From assembly GCA_032158295.1 (NCBI GenBank), contig CM063249.1, positions 17,610,416 through 17,674,415 of the forward strand: a stretch of DNA of 64,000 bases, given 5' to 3'. The DNA is from Pycnopodia helianthoides (taxonomy: Eukaryota > Echinodermata > Asteroidea > Forcipulatida > Asteriidae). Below the pieces are notes generated by a model. The model saw only the letters and a program-made list of their open reading frames with translations, was not told the origin of the DNA and did not search any database. The position numbers and the translations under genes were made by a program. Shown piece by piece: positions 1 through 11,900 of the stretch (positions within the stretch are counted from its first letter, which is position 1; each line of letters starts with the position of its first letter).

Positions 1-198
1 TTAACCCAAAGCATTAATGGTGTTTACATATTTCTTATTATTTATTCTCATGGATAATGTACCTGCTTGAGCATATATATATTGAGGTGAGTTTATTGCA
101 TAGAATTTGTTTTTTTGTCAATAATCGTTGGGTTATTTTGTCTTGTAAATCTGAACAGTCTCTTAACACTTAAAAAAAGTACGTTTATTTAAAGTTAA

Positions 199-592
199 TT
201 AAAGGAACATTACAGAATTGGTTTTTGCTAACAAAACAGTTGCTGGCAGTGTAAGCACTTTATGTAATCCACCATATACATAAACTGACAAACCTGTAGA
301 AGTTTGAGATCGATCGGCCATCTGGGTCACAAGAAAATAGGGAAAAACCGATAACACATTTGCATGAAATCATATAGATTCAACAAATGAATAAAACGCT
401 CACTGAGCGATAAAATCCAATTGGAAAATTAGTTTATTCATTTCTCATCAAATATGGCATTTCAGACAGAAATATTTCATGGGATGTTTTCTACTACCAT
501 CATCGTGAGACCGTGTAAGTTTTATGTAAATCTGTGATCAAAAAGTATATTTTACAAGTTTTTTTCTTACCAATTCTGTAATGTTCCTTTAA
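199..592 (+). mobile_element. A element copy 1 (394-bp TTAA MITE)
   Basis: Starts TTAAAGGAACATTACAG and ends with its exact reverse complement, a perfect 24-bp inverted repeat including the TTAA. The interior is non-coding. Four more copies occur at 3563, 11831, 45118 and 51438. TTAA ends suggest a piggyBac- or Kolobok-type non-autonomous DNA transposon. Confidence 0.85.
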
Positions 593-892
593 ACAAAACT
601 TTTCAGCCACACGTAAAAAAAACATGACCTACTTTCCATCATCCTACATTAGCATCCGCTGAAGTCAATTTTGCACTTCATCATCATCAACCACATACAC
701 AACAAAAAATTCCGGGCTTTGACTGTCTGCTCTTTTCTTTCGCCTTGTATCGTACTTATTCTTTTCACTTTGTGATCTTTCCCATTATAATGTGGTGGCA
801 GATGTATCCTCTTGATTTTTTCCCGCTCCTTGTAAAAGAAATTATTCTCTTCATGTTTTTTTTAGTATTGACATCATCATCACAATAATCTT

Positions 893-1085
893 GGTTGCGC
901 CATTTTGGGAGTCAATGTCCCGTGTGTTATAACAGTGTAGTGCGCATTTTAGACAGCGCGGCGTTTACTGCCTTCTGAGTTGACTCCCTCAATGGTGAGT
1001 GTGGCATTATTTCAGACGACGCAGCGTTTTACATGCTCGTCAGATCATTGTTGCGTGAGATTTGACTCCAAAGTGGCGCGCTTGG
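893..1085. mobile_element. N element (imperfect TIR MITE)
   Basis: The left end GCGCCATTTTGGGAGTCAA and the right end, read as reverse complement GCGCCACTTTGGAGTCAA, form an imperfect inverted repeat. A fragment of the same family in opposite orientation is at 61367-61437. Confidence 0.55.
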
Positions 1086-1107
1086 AAGACAGTAGTCAGG
1101 GGGTCAA

Positions 1108-1308
1108 TATAGAGCAAGTTCGGGTGGGCGACTAGACTTGAGCAGAGCCGTATATTGGGACCAGAAACTGTTACGTAGCTCTCGAATTGACCATAGTCGA
1201 CCATGCTCCAGTGCATGGTTCGATATAGTCAATCTCCCTGTGCTCTATGGTTTCTGGTTAGTCTAGTCGGTCTAGTCAAGTTTAGTCGCCACCCAAACTT
1301 GCTCATAG
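1108..1308. mobile_element. L foldback element (~200 bp)
   Basis: The ends GAGCAAGTTCGGGTGG and, inverted, GAGCAAGTTTGGGTGG pair over more than 30 bp. Inner segments (CCAGAAAC, ATTGACCATAG) also pair, so the whole element folds into one imperfect hairpin centred near 1210. Confidence 0.65.
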
Positions 1309-1367
1309 TAAACTCACACAGAACTGCCCTTTTGGGAACCTGCTCAGGTTACTATGTTTTTCCAGTG

Positions 1368-1512
1368 TAAGGCCGTGTCCGAATTAGCGGCTACAGCTAC
1401 GGCTACGGCTAGATTTCCGCGTCATCATGCGATGAAGTATAGGACGTCCTTAGCAACACCCATAGCAACAGTCGTAGCCCTAGCCGTAGCCGTCATTTCG
1501 GATACAGCCTTA
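1368..1512. mobile_element. M element (TAAGGC foldback MITE, ~145 bp)
   Basis: Starts TAAGGCCGTGTCCGAA and ends with the inverted TAAGGCTGTATCCGAA. The terminal repeats continue through a GGCTACGGCTA-rich segment. The TA ends suggest a TA-targeting transposon type. Confidence 0.65.
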
Positions 1513-2369
1513 TAGACCCTTTGCATTTGACAAACCAAGCTAAAACAAGCGCCCTCACTGAGGTCAATGAAGACCTATCATTGGTCGAGATTTTGTGCTT
1601 GGCGTGTACCCGCGTGCACACTTCCATTTCTTGACCCTCATCGATGGTGGCCAAATCAAGGGGTCTATAGACAGAAAGTGATGGAATTTTTGCCCCATGC
1701 TATTTTCTGTAACACTTGATCATAAGTTTGGTTCGTCAGTTAAGGGCAAAATAAGACTGGTGCTCTTTTGTTGTCATGGGAATCTGTATAGACCAATGCA
1801 TATGCACATAGGGAACATGACAAAGATGGTGGCAGCATGGTAGAGGTCCTTATCAGTTACTCAGCATGTCATATGTTTTCTCATCATCTAAAGTTCCCTT
1901 TTCCTTATTCGTTTTTGTTTTTTTCTCTTCTTTTTTTCCAGGTTACGAGGGGTCACGGTCCCTGAAAGAACTTCCGATCCAACCGTGCAGTTCTGAAATA
2001 AAGAAGATTTTCCATGATCCTCCAAGCCCTGACGCCCAGCCAGAGTCAAAAAAATGTCACTTTGGAAACTCCTCCGGGTGTGGGGACGACAAAAGATGAA
2101 CATGTTTTGGGTGTTCCCCTTTTTGGGGGAACTAGGGGCGGGGTTTGATATCACAAGGCTCCAAGATTCATCTGAAGATGAGTTTGCATTGTCACCCTTA
2201 TGTGAAGCCATATTTGGCTTTGGTAATTAAGGCTGCGCACAGTTCAAGCGACTTGGTATATTGCTGTGGTCGTTGGGCTGCATAGGAAACTGTCGAAGAT
2301 TAGCCCTTTTTTCGGCGTTCCGGCTGTACCCACTACCGAAGCCCTAACATTGAAACGTGGCCTACAAAT

Positions 2370-2530
2370 GATACATTGGCTCACTCATTTCCAGATGTGA
2401 CACCAGTGGTCTCGATTTCACACAGCACTGAAATTCATCTTAAGATGAGTTGTCAGTATTGCAATTAAGATTAAAACACAGATAAGATCAATCTTAGCTC
2501 TTTGTGAAATCAGCCCTCGGGCCCTAGGTG
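2370..2530. mobile_element. P element fragment
   Basis: Shares TCACAAAGAGCTAAGAT, the CATCTTAAGATGAGTTGTC core and the GCAATTAAGATT block, in the inverse orientation, with the fuller foldback copy at 9914-10152. Confidence 0.5.
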
Positions 2531-2722
2531 TCTGAAATCTCTTCCAAAGTATATAATAACTGATTTTTTTTTTTTTTTTGCAGCTGTTTATAATTTCAAA
2601 TTTTCAAACTAACCTAGTTTTATGTAGATACATTTATCTGATGAAATTTTGTTAAAAACTTGAAACTGCACTGTGGAGAAGTTTTGGTCATGTCATAAAT
2701 GGAGAGTTGTGTGAGATAAGCT

Positions 2723-3042
2723 TAGGGCCAAATAACAAAAAATACCAGTTGATCGTCCCCTCCCTCATCCTTTTTTAAGGCCGCATCCTTTTATTATTAT
2801 TATTTACTTTACTTTTTTTCTTCTTCAAAAAGACACATTTTCTGTGTATTTTTCATTAAACTTTTAGAACTTGTAACTATAGAAAGTAAGTGGTGACTTT
2901 AAACTGAAGAATTGGTGGCCAGTTTGAATGAAAATGCTTGTCAGCCACCTTCAAAAGAAATGAAAAAATAAAAAGGCCCTCATCCTCCTCTTTTTGAGAA
3001 AAACCTGGACGATCAACCGGTATTCTTTTTTACTTGGCCTTA
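2723..3042. mobile_element. K element copy 1 (~320 bp, TIR)
   Basis: The ends TAGGGCCAAATAACAAAA and, inverted, TAAGGCCAAGTAAAAAAG carry on to a shared GTTGATCGTCC, an inverted repeat of about 36 bp. A second copy is at 48182 and a related one at 58427. Confidence 0.6.
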
Positions 3043-3185
3043 GTGTTCCTCTTGGCACCTTGCTGCATCTTTGTGGAAATCTCTTTCTGGTTCGTACGTC
3101 CCATCCCAATGTTTGACACACACTGTTCAAGTTGGTTCATTTAAATTTTGCCGTTTGGGTTGAACAAAGAAAAATTGACTGGAAC

Positions 3186-3248
3186 GGGACTTGGACATGC
3201 GACCTCCAGATTAACGTGCCGTGTGGTACCAACTGGGCTATCTAGCTC
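3186..3248 (-). repeat. tRNA-like SINE head fragment
   Basis: Read on the minus strand it has a tRNA-like order: TAGCCCAGTTGGTACCAC (A-box-like) and GTCGCATGTCCAAGTCCC (B-box-like). No clean cloverleaf is seen, so it is called a SINE remnant, not a tRNA gene. Confidence 0.4.
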
Positions 3249-3345
3249 TAATGTTGGTGGTCTCCCTATTTTTTCAGTATCTTTTTTTATTGGGGTGCCA
3301 GTCAGAAGGCATTTAAATGTTTGTGTTTGCTATAGAAAAAAAAGG

Positions 3346-3466
3346 TTACCAGCCATGTAATACCATGTAAAGTGTTCTGTTTGCAACTGGTTTCCTGCTT
3401 ATTTTTGCTCAGCAGAAATTGTTAAGTATGTGTCTGCTTAAGCAGCTTAATGAAACAAGGCCTGGT
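3346..3466. mobile_element. G element fragment
   Basis: Carries the internal TTACCAGCCA, TTTCCTGCTTATTTTTGCT and terminal TGCTTAAGCAGC blocks of the G family but lacks one end. Confidence 0.5.
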
Positions 3467-3562
3467 GTTTAGCCCTGTTGGTACCAAAGTGAAAACAAAT
3501 AAAATTTAACTTGGAAAGGTATTCTGTATCTTTGTATTTTGGTGATGTTGCCCTGGTTTTAC

Positions 3563-3912
3563 TTAAAGAACATTACAGAATTGGTTTTTCTAACAAAACA
3601 GTTGCTGGCAGTGTAAACACTTTATGTAATCCACCATATACATAAACTGACAAACCTGTAGAAGTTTGAGATCAATCGGCCATCTGGGTCACAAGAAAAT
3701 AGTAAAAAACCGATTACACATTTGCATGAAATCATATAGATTCAACAAATGAATAAAACGCTCACTGAGCGATAAACTCCAATCGGAAAATTAGTTTATT
3801 CATTTCTCATCAAATATGGCAATTTCAGACAGAAATATTTCAAGTGATGTTTTCTACTATTATTATCATTAGACCGTGTTTTTTTCTTACCAATTCTGTA
3901 ATGTTCCTTTAA
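3563..3912 (+). mobile_element. A element copy 2 (internally deleted)
   Basis: Same order as copy 1. The first end has lost one G (TTAAAGAAC), and about 40 bp before the right end (the AAGTATATTTTACAAG part) is missing. The right terminal repeat is intact. Confidence 0.85.
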
Positions 3913-3938
3913 TAGTCTACTAGGACATCACACCATAG

Positions 3939-3992
3939 CGCTTAGAAATGTAGTATTAAGCGCGGTATATTATTATTATTATTATTATTTTG
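3939..3992 (+). repeat. SINE/LINE tail with (ATT)n
   Basis: The AGCGCTTAGAAATG...AAGCGCGGTATATT motif followed by ATT repeats matches the 3' ends of the SINEs at 57404 and 58769 (there inverted). Only the tail is present. Confidence 0.45.
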
Positions 3993-4469
3993 AAAAAGTG
4001 TATCTGCTTTTATCAGTTGACATCAAGGTTATTTGAAGTGATGGGAAAATCAACGGGGCCAGCATTATTTACATGAAAATAAATACCTCAAGTTAAATAA
4101 CTAAGGCAATACTAAGCCAACTCTACAAAAGAGAACATTATTTCTTTTTTCGGGAGTTAAGATTGTACGCCCAAGGAATATATGTCAAAAAACAAATTGG
4201 GAAACTTGGCAGCTGAGAAATGAGTTACATATGAAGTACCTAATTAGAAATGTTATTACCCAGAAGTATTCTTGTTATTAAGATTTTTGTTGTTGTTTTG
4301 TTGCTATTATTCTGTAGAAGAAAGGAGTCGTATCATGTTTCTAAAACTGGTTCTTCACTATATTTTTGGTTGGGAAATAAAGTTGGTGGTATTCATTGTA
4401 GTTGTAAAGGTAAAGGATTGATTTATACATACATAATTTGCATTGCGTGGGTGATGAGCAAAGAAAAGT

Positions 4470-4535
4470 CGGCTGATGCCAGACTCGAACCTGCAACCTG
4501 TCGATTAAGTTACAAGTGCTCCATCAACTGAGCAA
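4470..4535 (-). repeat. tRNA-derived sequence
   Basis: On the minus strand: GCTCAGTTGATGGAGCAC, then CTTGTAA at the anticodon position, then GGTTCGAGTC as the T-arm. It resembles a tRNA but lacks a convincing acceptor stem. It lies beside an array that also carries T-arm-like segments, so a tRNA-derived SINE or pseudogene is more likely than a working tRNA. Confidence 0.4.
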
Positions 4536-4683
4536 ATGCGTCAAATCATGAGCTGCTAAGGTGATTGTGCTCACTGTAATGTCTTCATGGTGCTGCTTGG
4601 TCTTGGTCAGAAGTGTATTTAAAACCTGAACTGCGATGGCCAGGGTTCATGCCCCGGTATGATCAATACTGGATCAATACTGG

Positions 4684-5113
4684 ATAACGGCAGTAGCAGG
4701 GATCACAATGTGAAACCATGCTTTTTTTTCATTTGCTTGTACGCAGAATGAATATGTTGGGGAAGAAATGACCTGAAACATTACAAATGGGTACAAGCAA
4801 AGACAAAGTGCCGTTGCTGGATTCGAACCTGCAACCTCTTGGCAGTAGCAGGGATCACAATGGGAAACCATGCTTTTTTTTCATTTGCTTGTACACAGAA
4901 TAAAATGTTGGGGAAGAAATGACCTGAAACATTACAAATGGGTACAAGCAAAGTCAAAGTGCCCGTTGCTGGATTCGAACTGCAACCTCTGCGTAGCAGG
5001 ATCACAGGAACCATCTTTTTTTTGTGTACACAAATGATATGTTGGAAGAATGACTAACATTCAATGGTACAGCAAAGACAAAGTGCCATGCTGGACTCGA
5101 ACCTGCAACCTTG
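4684..5113. repeat. ~150-bp tandem array, about three units
   Basis: Units begin near GGCAGTAGCAGGGATCAC at 4688 and 4840 and at a decayed form near 4990. Each ends with a CTGGATTCGAACCTGCAACC block that reads as an inverted tRNA T-arm. The first two units are nearly identical; the third has lost many single bases. Confidence 0.7.
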
Positions 5114-5451
5114 AATACTCAATAGTATCTATATCACATCAAATAAAAACATGAGTGTCATCAAATTGTCAAATGAAATTTTTTTATTGATTAATTCAGT
5201 TTACAAATGTTGAGTTTTTTCTCATTGGGGTTTGCATTCTACTCCAAACAGTAACATGTAATGTCCATAGTGCAATATTAATCAGTGTTCAGAGTATTAA
5301 TTGGGTGCTAAATCTACCTGGAAATAGATTTGTGCAAACTTTTGATTCGTGGAAGCTTTGTGGTTATGATTTTTTTTTTTCATTTAAAAAGTAGGAAAAT
5401 CTATCTTAAAATTTCCGTACAAGAATCAGTGGCAGTAGGGGGATTCACCCT

Positions 5452-5470
5452 CCCCCCCCCCCCCCCCCCC
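5452..5470. repeat. C19 homopolymer
   Basis: A run of 19 cytosines, the longest of many G/C runs in the window. Confidence 0.9.
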
Positions 5471-6002
5471 AACGAGGTGCTGGATATGTATAGATAGTTT
5501 ATGTATTATTAAATACAGGCATGATGTATTTTTGGTCCTTGGAAAAAGTGGGAACATCTTAGTTAGTACATGGGCTGACCTCCGTGTACAAATGGTATAA
5601 GCTTTTACATAATTTTCTGGCTATTTTAAAAAACAATTTTGCTGACTTTTCTGAGGGTAAAATTGTTTTTTTTGAAAGTCAGATTTAAAGTAGGACAATA
5701 ATATCATGCCTGTGTAAATGTAATGACATTTGAGTCTGTTTTAAACATTGAAATATTTTTGTTGTCATCAAAAGGATTATTTAAGTGTATTTTTGTGGCA
5801 TATCAGAGAGATGTTTTCTTGTTTCCCACACAATCATTCTGTACTCGGCAAACATGCTGAGCTTAATAATGGAAATATTGAACTTGCTTGTGCCGTAGAG
5901 GGCAGTATTTCCCATGATTGTGGCCAAAACAACAGGACACTACTGTTCCCCCAACTTGTCAGAACAATGCTCTTATTTTCTTTCGGTGAACGATGAGCTT
6001 TA

Positions 6003-6245
6003 ATTTATTATTTCTAAGTAATAAATAAATGAATAAAGCTATCATTAACTAATAAATCAATCAATAAATAAACAACTAAATAATAACAATGAATAAATAA
6101 TTAAATAAACATTTACATTGTTTAGCTATATTTATTTATCGGTTTAATTGATTGATTATTGACTGATTGATTGATTGATTGGATGATTGGTTGATGGACT
6201 GATTTATTAACAGATAGACCAATTGACTAATCGATTATTTATAAT
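6003..6245. repeat. AT-rich tetranucleotide stretch
   Basis: Degenerate AATA/ATAA repeats up to about 6115, followed by TTGA/ATTG repeats. It is low-complexity DNA with no other signal. Confidence 0.7.
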
Positions 6246-7403
6246 TTGCTATTCATTGATTTTTTAAATACAAAATGTTAGTTCTACCAAAACTGAAAAA
6301 AAAAATCAATTTTAAAACGTCGTCTTAATCAAAGATACTTATTTTGTGCTCGACAACAAAACATTTTCTCTCCACCCATTTCGCCAATTGTGTTTTAAGT
6401 TGTGCATAAAGAAAACCTCAGTCAAAGAACTTTAAAAAAAAAAAATCCACCGCAGTTTTGGATGAAACGTTCCTTGCTGGAACGAACCATAGAGAGAAAT
6501 GTGTCCTTTCTCTATGAACGAACCAACTCTGAATAAGTAAGTACGAATGGACGGTAAACCTACGACTCGAATAGCTAAGTCCAGACGCCTGAAGGACTCG
6601 TATGTTGTATTGCTTTTGTGGGTAAAAAATACCCAACATTATTTCATAAACTTAAACGATTTTTTTTTTTTACCGGTAATTGAAAACTTAAAAATTCCTC
6701 TTGGAGTGCCCCCTATTCATCAGATTATAAAAGGGTTTATTTGTATCGCGTTAAAAAACATGACTACGAGGTTAAAGGCAATATAAGTGATTAACTAAAT
6801 AACTTTCGGCTTGGATGCCAAAACTGAAGTTTTTTTTTCTTGTGACTGAATTATTTTTTGATTGTTAACTGTTCCCGCTTCTCGACGGACACAGCGTGCC
6901 GTCTCCTCCGTAGCCGCGGAGGCACGCACCTCCAACCCAACGGGGACCCCTGGAGACTCTTCCTGAACCAATCAATATTTTTGTTCAATCATACCCCCTT
7001 CTTTTTTTGTGCCAAGTACATGACCCGGCAAGAAGTGGGGAAGTATCACTATAAATGGTTTGTGGTGTTTTTTTTGTCGGCTTTTCGGCGTGAAAACCGT
7101 CACAAAGCGATCGGATTACAGCGGTGGATGTTGAATGCAACCATCTCGCTAGCCAATTACGTTGACTGAATGGCTTAGAACGCCGCACTGGGCCCTGCCG
7201 ATGTGGCCCTTGAAAAAATAATATTTGTTGGCTGTACTGCTTTTTCTAAGCTTTACCATTTTGACTTACAATGTCAAACGACAAATCAAAGCAAAATAGA
7301 GAAAATATATTATTTCAGCCATCCATAGTGGATACTTTGATATTCATATTGTGAGAAAACGAATACACTGGGGGAAAAACAACCCAAAGCAACAACAACA
7401 AAC

Positions 7404-7448
7404 CATAAACAAACAAACAAACAAACAAAACCAACCAACCAACCAACA
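7404..7448. repeat. (CAAA)n/(CCAA)n microsatellite
   Basis: Five or more CAAA units run directly into four CCAA units. Confidence 0.8.
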
Positions 7449-7544
7449 CCACATTGTATCTTTCATCCAAATTGTCACGAGACTTAAATTTGTTCAGATG
7501 AATAATTTTATATGCCACACATTCACAGCGTGAACCCTTGTTTT

Positions 7545-7908
7545 TTAAAGGCACTGGACACGTTTGGTAATTGTCGAAGACCAGTACACTTGGTGTATCC
7601 CAACATATGCATAAATTTTGCTGTGAAAATTTGGGCATTGGTATTCGAATTTGCAAGAGAATAATGAAAGAAAAAACACCCTTGTTGCATTACTTTGTGT
7701 GCTTACAGATGCATAATAAAAGGCTTCAGCTAGATTTGAGTGAGAAATTACCTCTTTCTCAAAAACTACGTTACTCAGAGCATGCTCAGAGGGAGCCGTT
7801 TCTCACAATGTCTTATACTATCAACAGCTCTCCATTGCTCATTACAGAGTCAGTTTTTATACTAACAATTATTTTGAGTAATTACCAAAAGTGTCCAGTG
7901 CCTTTTAA
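7545..7908 (-). mobile_element. B element copy 1 (~364 bp)
   Basis: Ends are TTAAAGGCACTGGACAC and GTGTCCAGTGCCTTTTAA, an inverted repeat with TTAA at both ends. The interior includes the family's fixed CTACCTCTTTCTC/AAACTACGTTACT-type block. Orientation is opposite to the copies at 26626 and 42454. Confidence 0.8.
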
Positions 7909-8573
7909 GCTGAGTATTTTTATTGAGTTTGATTTAACCCTCTTCCGTAGAAGAAAAACAAAATTCTTCAGGTAGGCCTACAGATGTTCTTTTCTTCGGT
8001 AGATTGAACAAACTCTTTTTCCATGAATGTAAACCCGGGGAAAAAAATGCTAAATTTTAATGGTCTGCTCTGACGAAAACAAAAATGCAATTAATTTACA
8101 ACTAATGATATACACGATTTTCAATAAGGTTCTGTGTCTGATCTTGTAATGATTAACTACTCTATTTGAGATAGAGGCGGCTCGGGTCCTTTTGATCACT
8201 GAGGCAGAACCACTAATATAATTCCCGGACTCATCATTAAAAATTGGACTATAAATTATCAACGACATCGTATAAACTGCGCCGTCATGAAAGATCTGAT
8301 GCCGACAGTTTAATATTGCCTTTTCAATCTTTTTTTTTTTTTTTTTTTTGAGCTACTCAGCTACACAAAAGAATGAATGTGAATGTTGTTTAAGTAATAA
8401 AAAAAACCTGTAATTTGAGGGAGATGATGGCACGAGTAGATAATCAGGTTGTTCCATTTTATTTCGACGAACGTAAAAAAAAACAACAACCGAAGAATTG
8501 ATGTTGACTGCAAAGTTATGAGAGTTTTTTGATCGTGCAAACAGTTTTTTCCTTTTTACTTGCCGCACGGCCT

Positions 8574-8585
8574 TGCGCATGCACA
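8574..8585. promoter_or_regulatory. NRF1-like site 1
   Basis: TGCGCATGCACA matches most of the NRF1 consensus (YGCGCAYGCGCR), with one weakened half. It lies 315 bp upstream of the ATG. The call is a motif match only. Confidence 0.35.
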
Positions 8586-8640
8586 ATCGGCACTTTGAGC
8601 GATCATGAAAACCCTGAATGCACCGTGTGTGTGTGTGTTG

Positions 8641-8652
8641 TGCGCATGCGGC
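8641..8652. promoter_or_regulatory. NRF1-like site 2
   Basis: TGCGCATGCGGC is a second close match to the NRF1 consensus, 67 bp downstream of the first. Paired sites of this type are typical of TATA-less, often neuronal, promoters; the function here is inferred. Confidence 0.4.
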
Positions 8653-8899
8653 ATTTGTATTTTACGTGAATTCGTAAACACACACACTACACACACTCCG
8701 CTCTGCCACGGGTTTTGGGACTGAATGTTGTGGAACCCACACTTCGAAGACCCAAATGTTTCGGAGGAATTCACTCACAACGTAAGAAGTTGTTGGGGTT
8801 TTTCTTGGACTAGGGAAAAGAAGGGGATATTCTTCTTGAGGAAACTATTCACACGTCTTAGTGGTTCTTGTTTCGACTGTGATTTTTCGGCCGTCAAGA

Positions 8900-8960
8900 A
8901 TGGAAGGGATGGCGAGTTGGTGGTGCTTCATTGGAATACTGGTTTTCGCCGTGCCCAGTG
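8900..8960 (+). CDS. TMEM132: TMEM132 exon 1: start codon and signal peptide
   Basis: This exon encodes 20 residues plus one base. The hydrophobic core WWCFIGILVFAV is followed by PSA once joined to exon 2, a good signal-peptidase context. The ATG has A at -3 and G at +4, a strong initiation context, and an in-frame TGA at 8837-8839 closes the frame upstream. A second ATG at 8909 could also serve and would keep the signal peptide. The donor is G|GTAAGT, phase 1. The exon matches nothing by itself; it is called because frame, phase and signal peptide all fit exon 2, which is the first recognisable family sequence downstream. Confidence 0.8.
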
Positions 8961-11900
8961 GTAAGTAGTGTACCGTGTATTTCGTTAAGTGACCGGTTGA
9001 GTCCACTCGTGTGTAGATACGGTAACGTGTGTGTGATGTGGATGCGGTGTTTGGGCACCATAAAGGTTGGAAATTGGTTTCTTGAGGGGCGGCATAAAAG
9101 GTGGCGTTTTTGATCGGTTGTATTTTAAGGTTGTAAGATTCATTGTTTAGAGGAACTGCTTGATTAGTGTGCCATGGTCATGGTGGTTGTTTTTGCGTTT
9201 GTAAAATAGTAGTTGAAAAATTAATGGTTGGTGAAAATAGAGAAATTTAGGAACTCGGGGCGGATACCTCGGGGACTCGGCGGTGTTGGCCCTGCTGCAT
9301 GCTGCAGGTATCAAATGAAACGACCGTACTCCAAGATTTGTAGTCACAGAGAATGTTCCGATTGTTGTAACCCGGTGGTGTAATTTCAAATGTGATAAAT
9401 GTAATATTGACTTGTATTAATTAACTTTTACATAATTGCAACATACAGGTCAGTAAATTGGGAGGGGTAACTTCGGCAGAAAACAAAACAAATTGCAACA
9501 GAGCTTTTTTTTTTTACATCTAGATTAAAATCTAGTGGAAGCTGGCTGATGTCACAGTGTGGTATTTTGTTCAGTCATCAGGAAAGATACCGAATCTGAC
9601 TGCCACCTTTTCATTCATTTTGACCCAAAATGGTATTTTATTTCTGCATTTGATTCGTATCAGCTGTTCTAGCAAAAGAGATGAATCTGCATCTCTATTG
9701 GTGCACATGGATTGGTAGGGTGAGCTGATAGTGATACTTCTGCAGGAGTGTTGTCAGACAAATTCAGCAGCTGCCATCTTTAACTGGCTGAGCTCAGGGA
9801 GACTTACAGTTTGAGATGGCTGGCTGCTGTACCAATTTTTACTGGGAAGAAACCGACAATAATTATAAATACATATGGTAATATGAGAATTGTTGAGATC
9901 TGCAATGTGTCCAGTGTTCGTTTTCACAAAGAGCTAAGATGGACCGTAAGTGGGAATCAATCTTAACTGCTAAGCAAAGTGAGATGTCACAATACAAATC
10001 TCTGCAGCGATACTGACAACTCATCTTCAGATGAATCTTGATGAGTTGTACAATATCACCATAGTGATTTGTATTGTGACATCACACTTTGCTCAGCAAT
10101 TAAGATTGGTACACATCCTACGAGCAATTTCAACTCTGAAATCGAGCCCTGGTGTGGGAGATTGGAGCTGGCGATAATCTCAACCAACCAGTTGGAGATA
10201 ATCATACTGACAACAAACACATAACTATACAGCTAGATAACATTATTTTGTTAGTTGTAATGAATGTAAAAAAAAGTGGCCATCAGATTCAGAATCTTTC
10301 ACGTTCTACCTTGCAGGCCTTTGTTTTGTGCACCATTGCCTCCATGGTCATAGTCAGGCTGTCCCCCAAAATTTTCAAGTAGAAATTTATATTTTCCTTC
10401 ACAGTCATGCATTGAGTGCTCTTGACTTTAACTCAAGGAAAACAAAGCTTTGCATTGTTACTGTGTTTGAACCATTCAAAGAACACAAAGAGAATTTAAG
10501 TCGTCACCACTCACCATTCTCCCGGGCAGGCGATTGTTATTTGTATTACCTTTAAATTTTAAATCAGGCCTGGCAATTCTTCAGCGCATCCTCTTTTTAG
10601 CTCGAATACAAATGAGTACAAATCAATGACAAATGCGATTCCCGTATTCGCCAAATGTGTTGGTTGTGTAAAGTGCATATTTTGTATCACAATACTTTTC
10701 AATAAAAACAACAATAAACTCATAAAGTGCCGTTTTATATTTAAAATCATGTTTTGTACCATGGACACCTGCAACAGCTGTGTTAACTTAGTGTTGTGAT
10801 CGGATCAATGATATTTGTAAATAATCTACTGATGAACACATTAATCACAAAATACATGTCAACTTAATGTATTGTAGACAATGCCTGAATTTCATAGTCG
10901 GCTTAAATGCTCCTTAACCATTCTGTTCTATGGCTGAAAGCGGAACAGTTTCTAGCCCAGAGGCCTAGAATTACACCGAGGTCATGGCATCTGTTGCCCC
11001 GGTATTGGCTTTAGTGCCCCTTCTAAGGTTTCCCGTATAGACTTTAAGGTTTTCCAATAGAAAGTGCCCTTTGTAAAAAGGAATTGCCCTTGCCCTCTCA
11101 AAGATGAAAATCCAGGCCTGCTACCCGACTCATTGAACTTTGTTTTCAAGTTCAAGGAGGTGTTCTAATTACCTTCCCCCATGTTAGAGGTTAAAGGGCA
11201 AACTTAAAGGGAAACACCGGCTTAATTTTTAAATGGTTGTTGTAAAAAATAAAATCATGAACAAAACAAAACGCGGTCATAGGTCAGCGTTTTGGTTTCA
11301 AAAAATCACGTGACCTTCGTTTTTTGAAAAATGCTCAAAAAACAGCCAAATTTTATGGTTTCTTTTATGAACCATTCTTCTCCATTCAAGGAAGACCTTT
11401 GGAATCATGTTTTAGTCTATTTTGTAGCCCAACGAAGCCGGTGTGTCCCTTTAAATGTTACTCAAATCAATTTCCTTTTGGCTTTATCTTGGTGACCCTT
11501 GGAATATTCTTATTTTATTATACAATGTCTTTTCTGGGGAAAAATTCTGATAAAAAGGCACCTTTTGCAACGTTGAACAAAATTGATTATGAAGAGTCAA
11601 AAGTAAAATTTACGATCATCCATTAATGTTTGCACATGTAACTTGATACTTTTCCAGTCAATCTGGGTGGGAGACCTTATTTGATTAATATGATTCCTAG
11701 GAGGAATTTACCCCATATATAAAGAAAGCGGAAACTTTTGAACCAATCACAGTAAGTTTGATTTATCGAGTGACTGTATGTCAAAGATGTTTTTTTTTCG
11801 CGGAAAAGTTGACAAAACTGTATAGTGGTCTTAAAGGAACATTACAGAATTGGTTTTTGCTAACAAAACAGTTGCTGGCAGTGTAAGCACTTTATGTAAT

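Larger units (their letters stand above)
1..8899. other. Upstream flank and 5' region without a supported gene
   Basis: No open frame here resembles a known protein; the longest are about 130 codons and overlap repeats. The stretch holds A, B, G, K, L, M, N and P elements, tRNA-like fragments, a 150-bp tandem array, a C19 run and AT-rich tetranucleotide DNA, all listed separately. The region between repeats is AT-rich sequence in which I see nothing. The transcription start and any non-coding upstream exon of TMEM132 are unknown. Confidence 0.6.
8560..8899 (+). promoter_or_regulatory. Probable TMEM132 promoter / 5' UTR region
   Basis: Two near-palindromic GCGCATGC motifs at 8574-8585 and 8641-8652 resemble NRF1 sites. 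They flank a GT repeat (about 8626-8640), and a matching CA-rich stretch follows at about 8679-8697. This is the only CpG-bearing, promoter-like interval directly upstream of exon 1. No TATA box is evident. An ATG at 8725 opens a frame out of register with the TMEM132 start and overlapping it, so it would be an upstream ORF if transcription begins before it. The start site is not determinable from sequence alone. Confidence 0.4.

Noticed and set aside
1866..2211. Open frames on both strands near 2 kb
   Set aside because: Short, overlapping each other, with T-rich signal-like starts by chance; no recognisable product.
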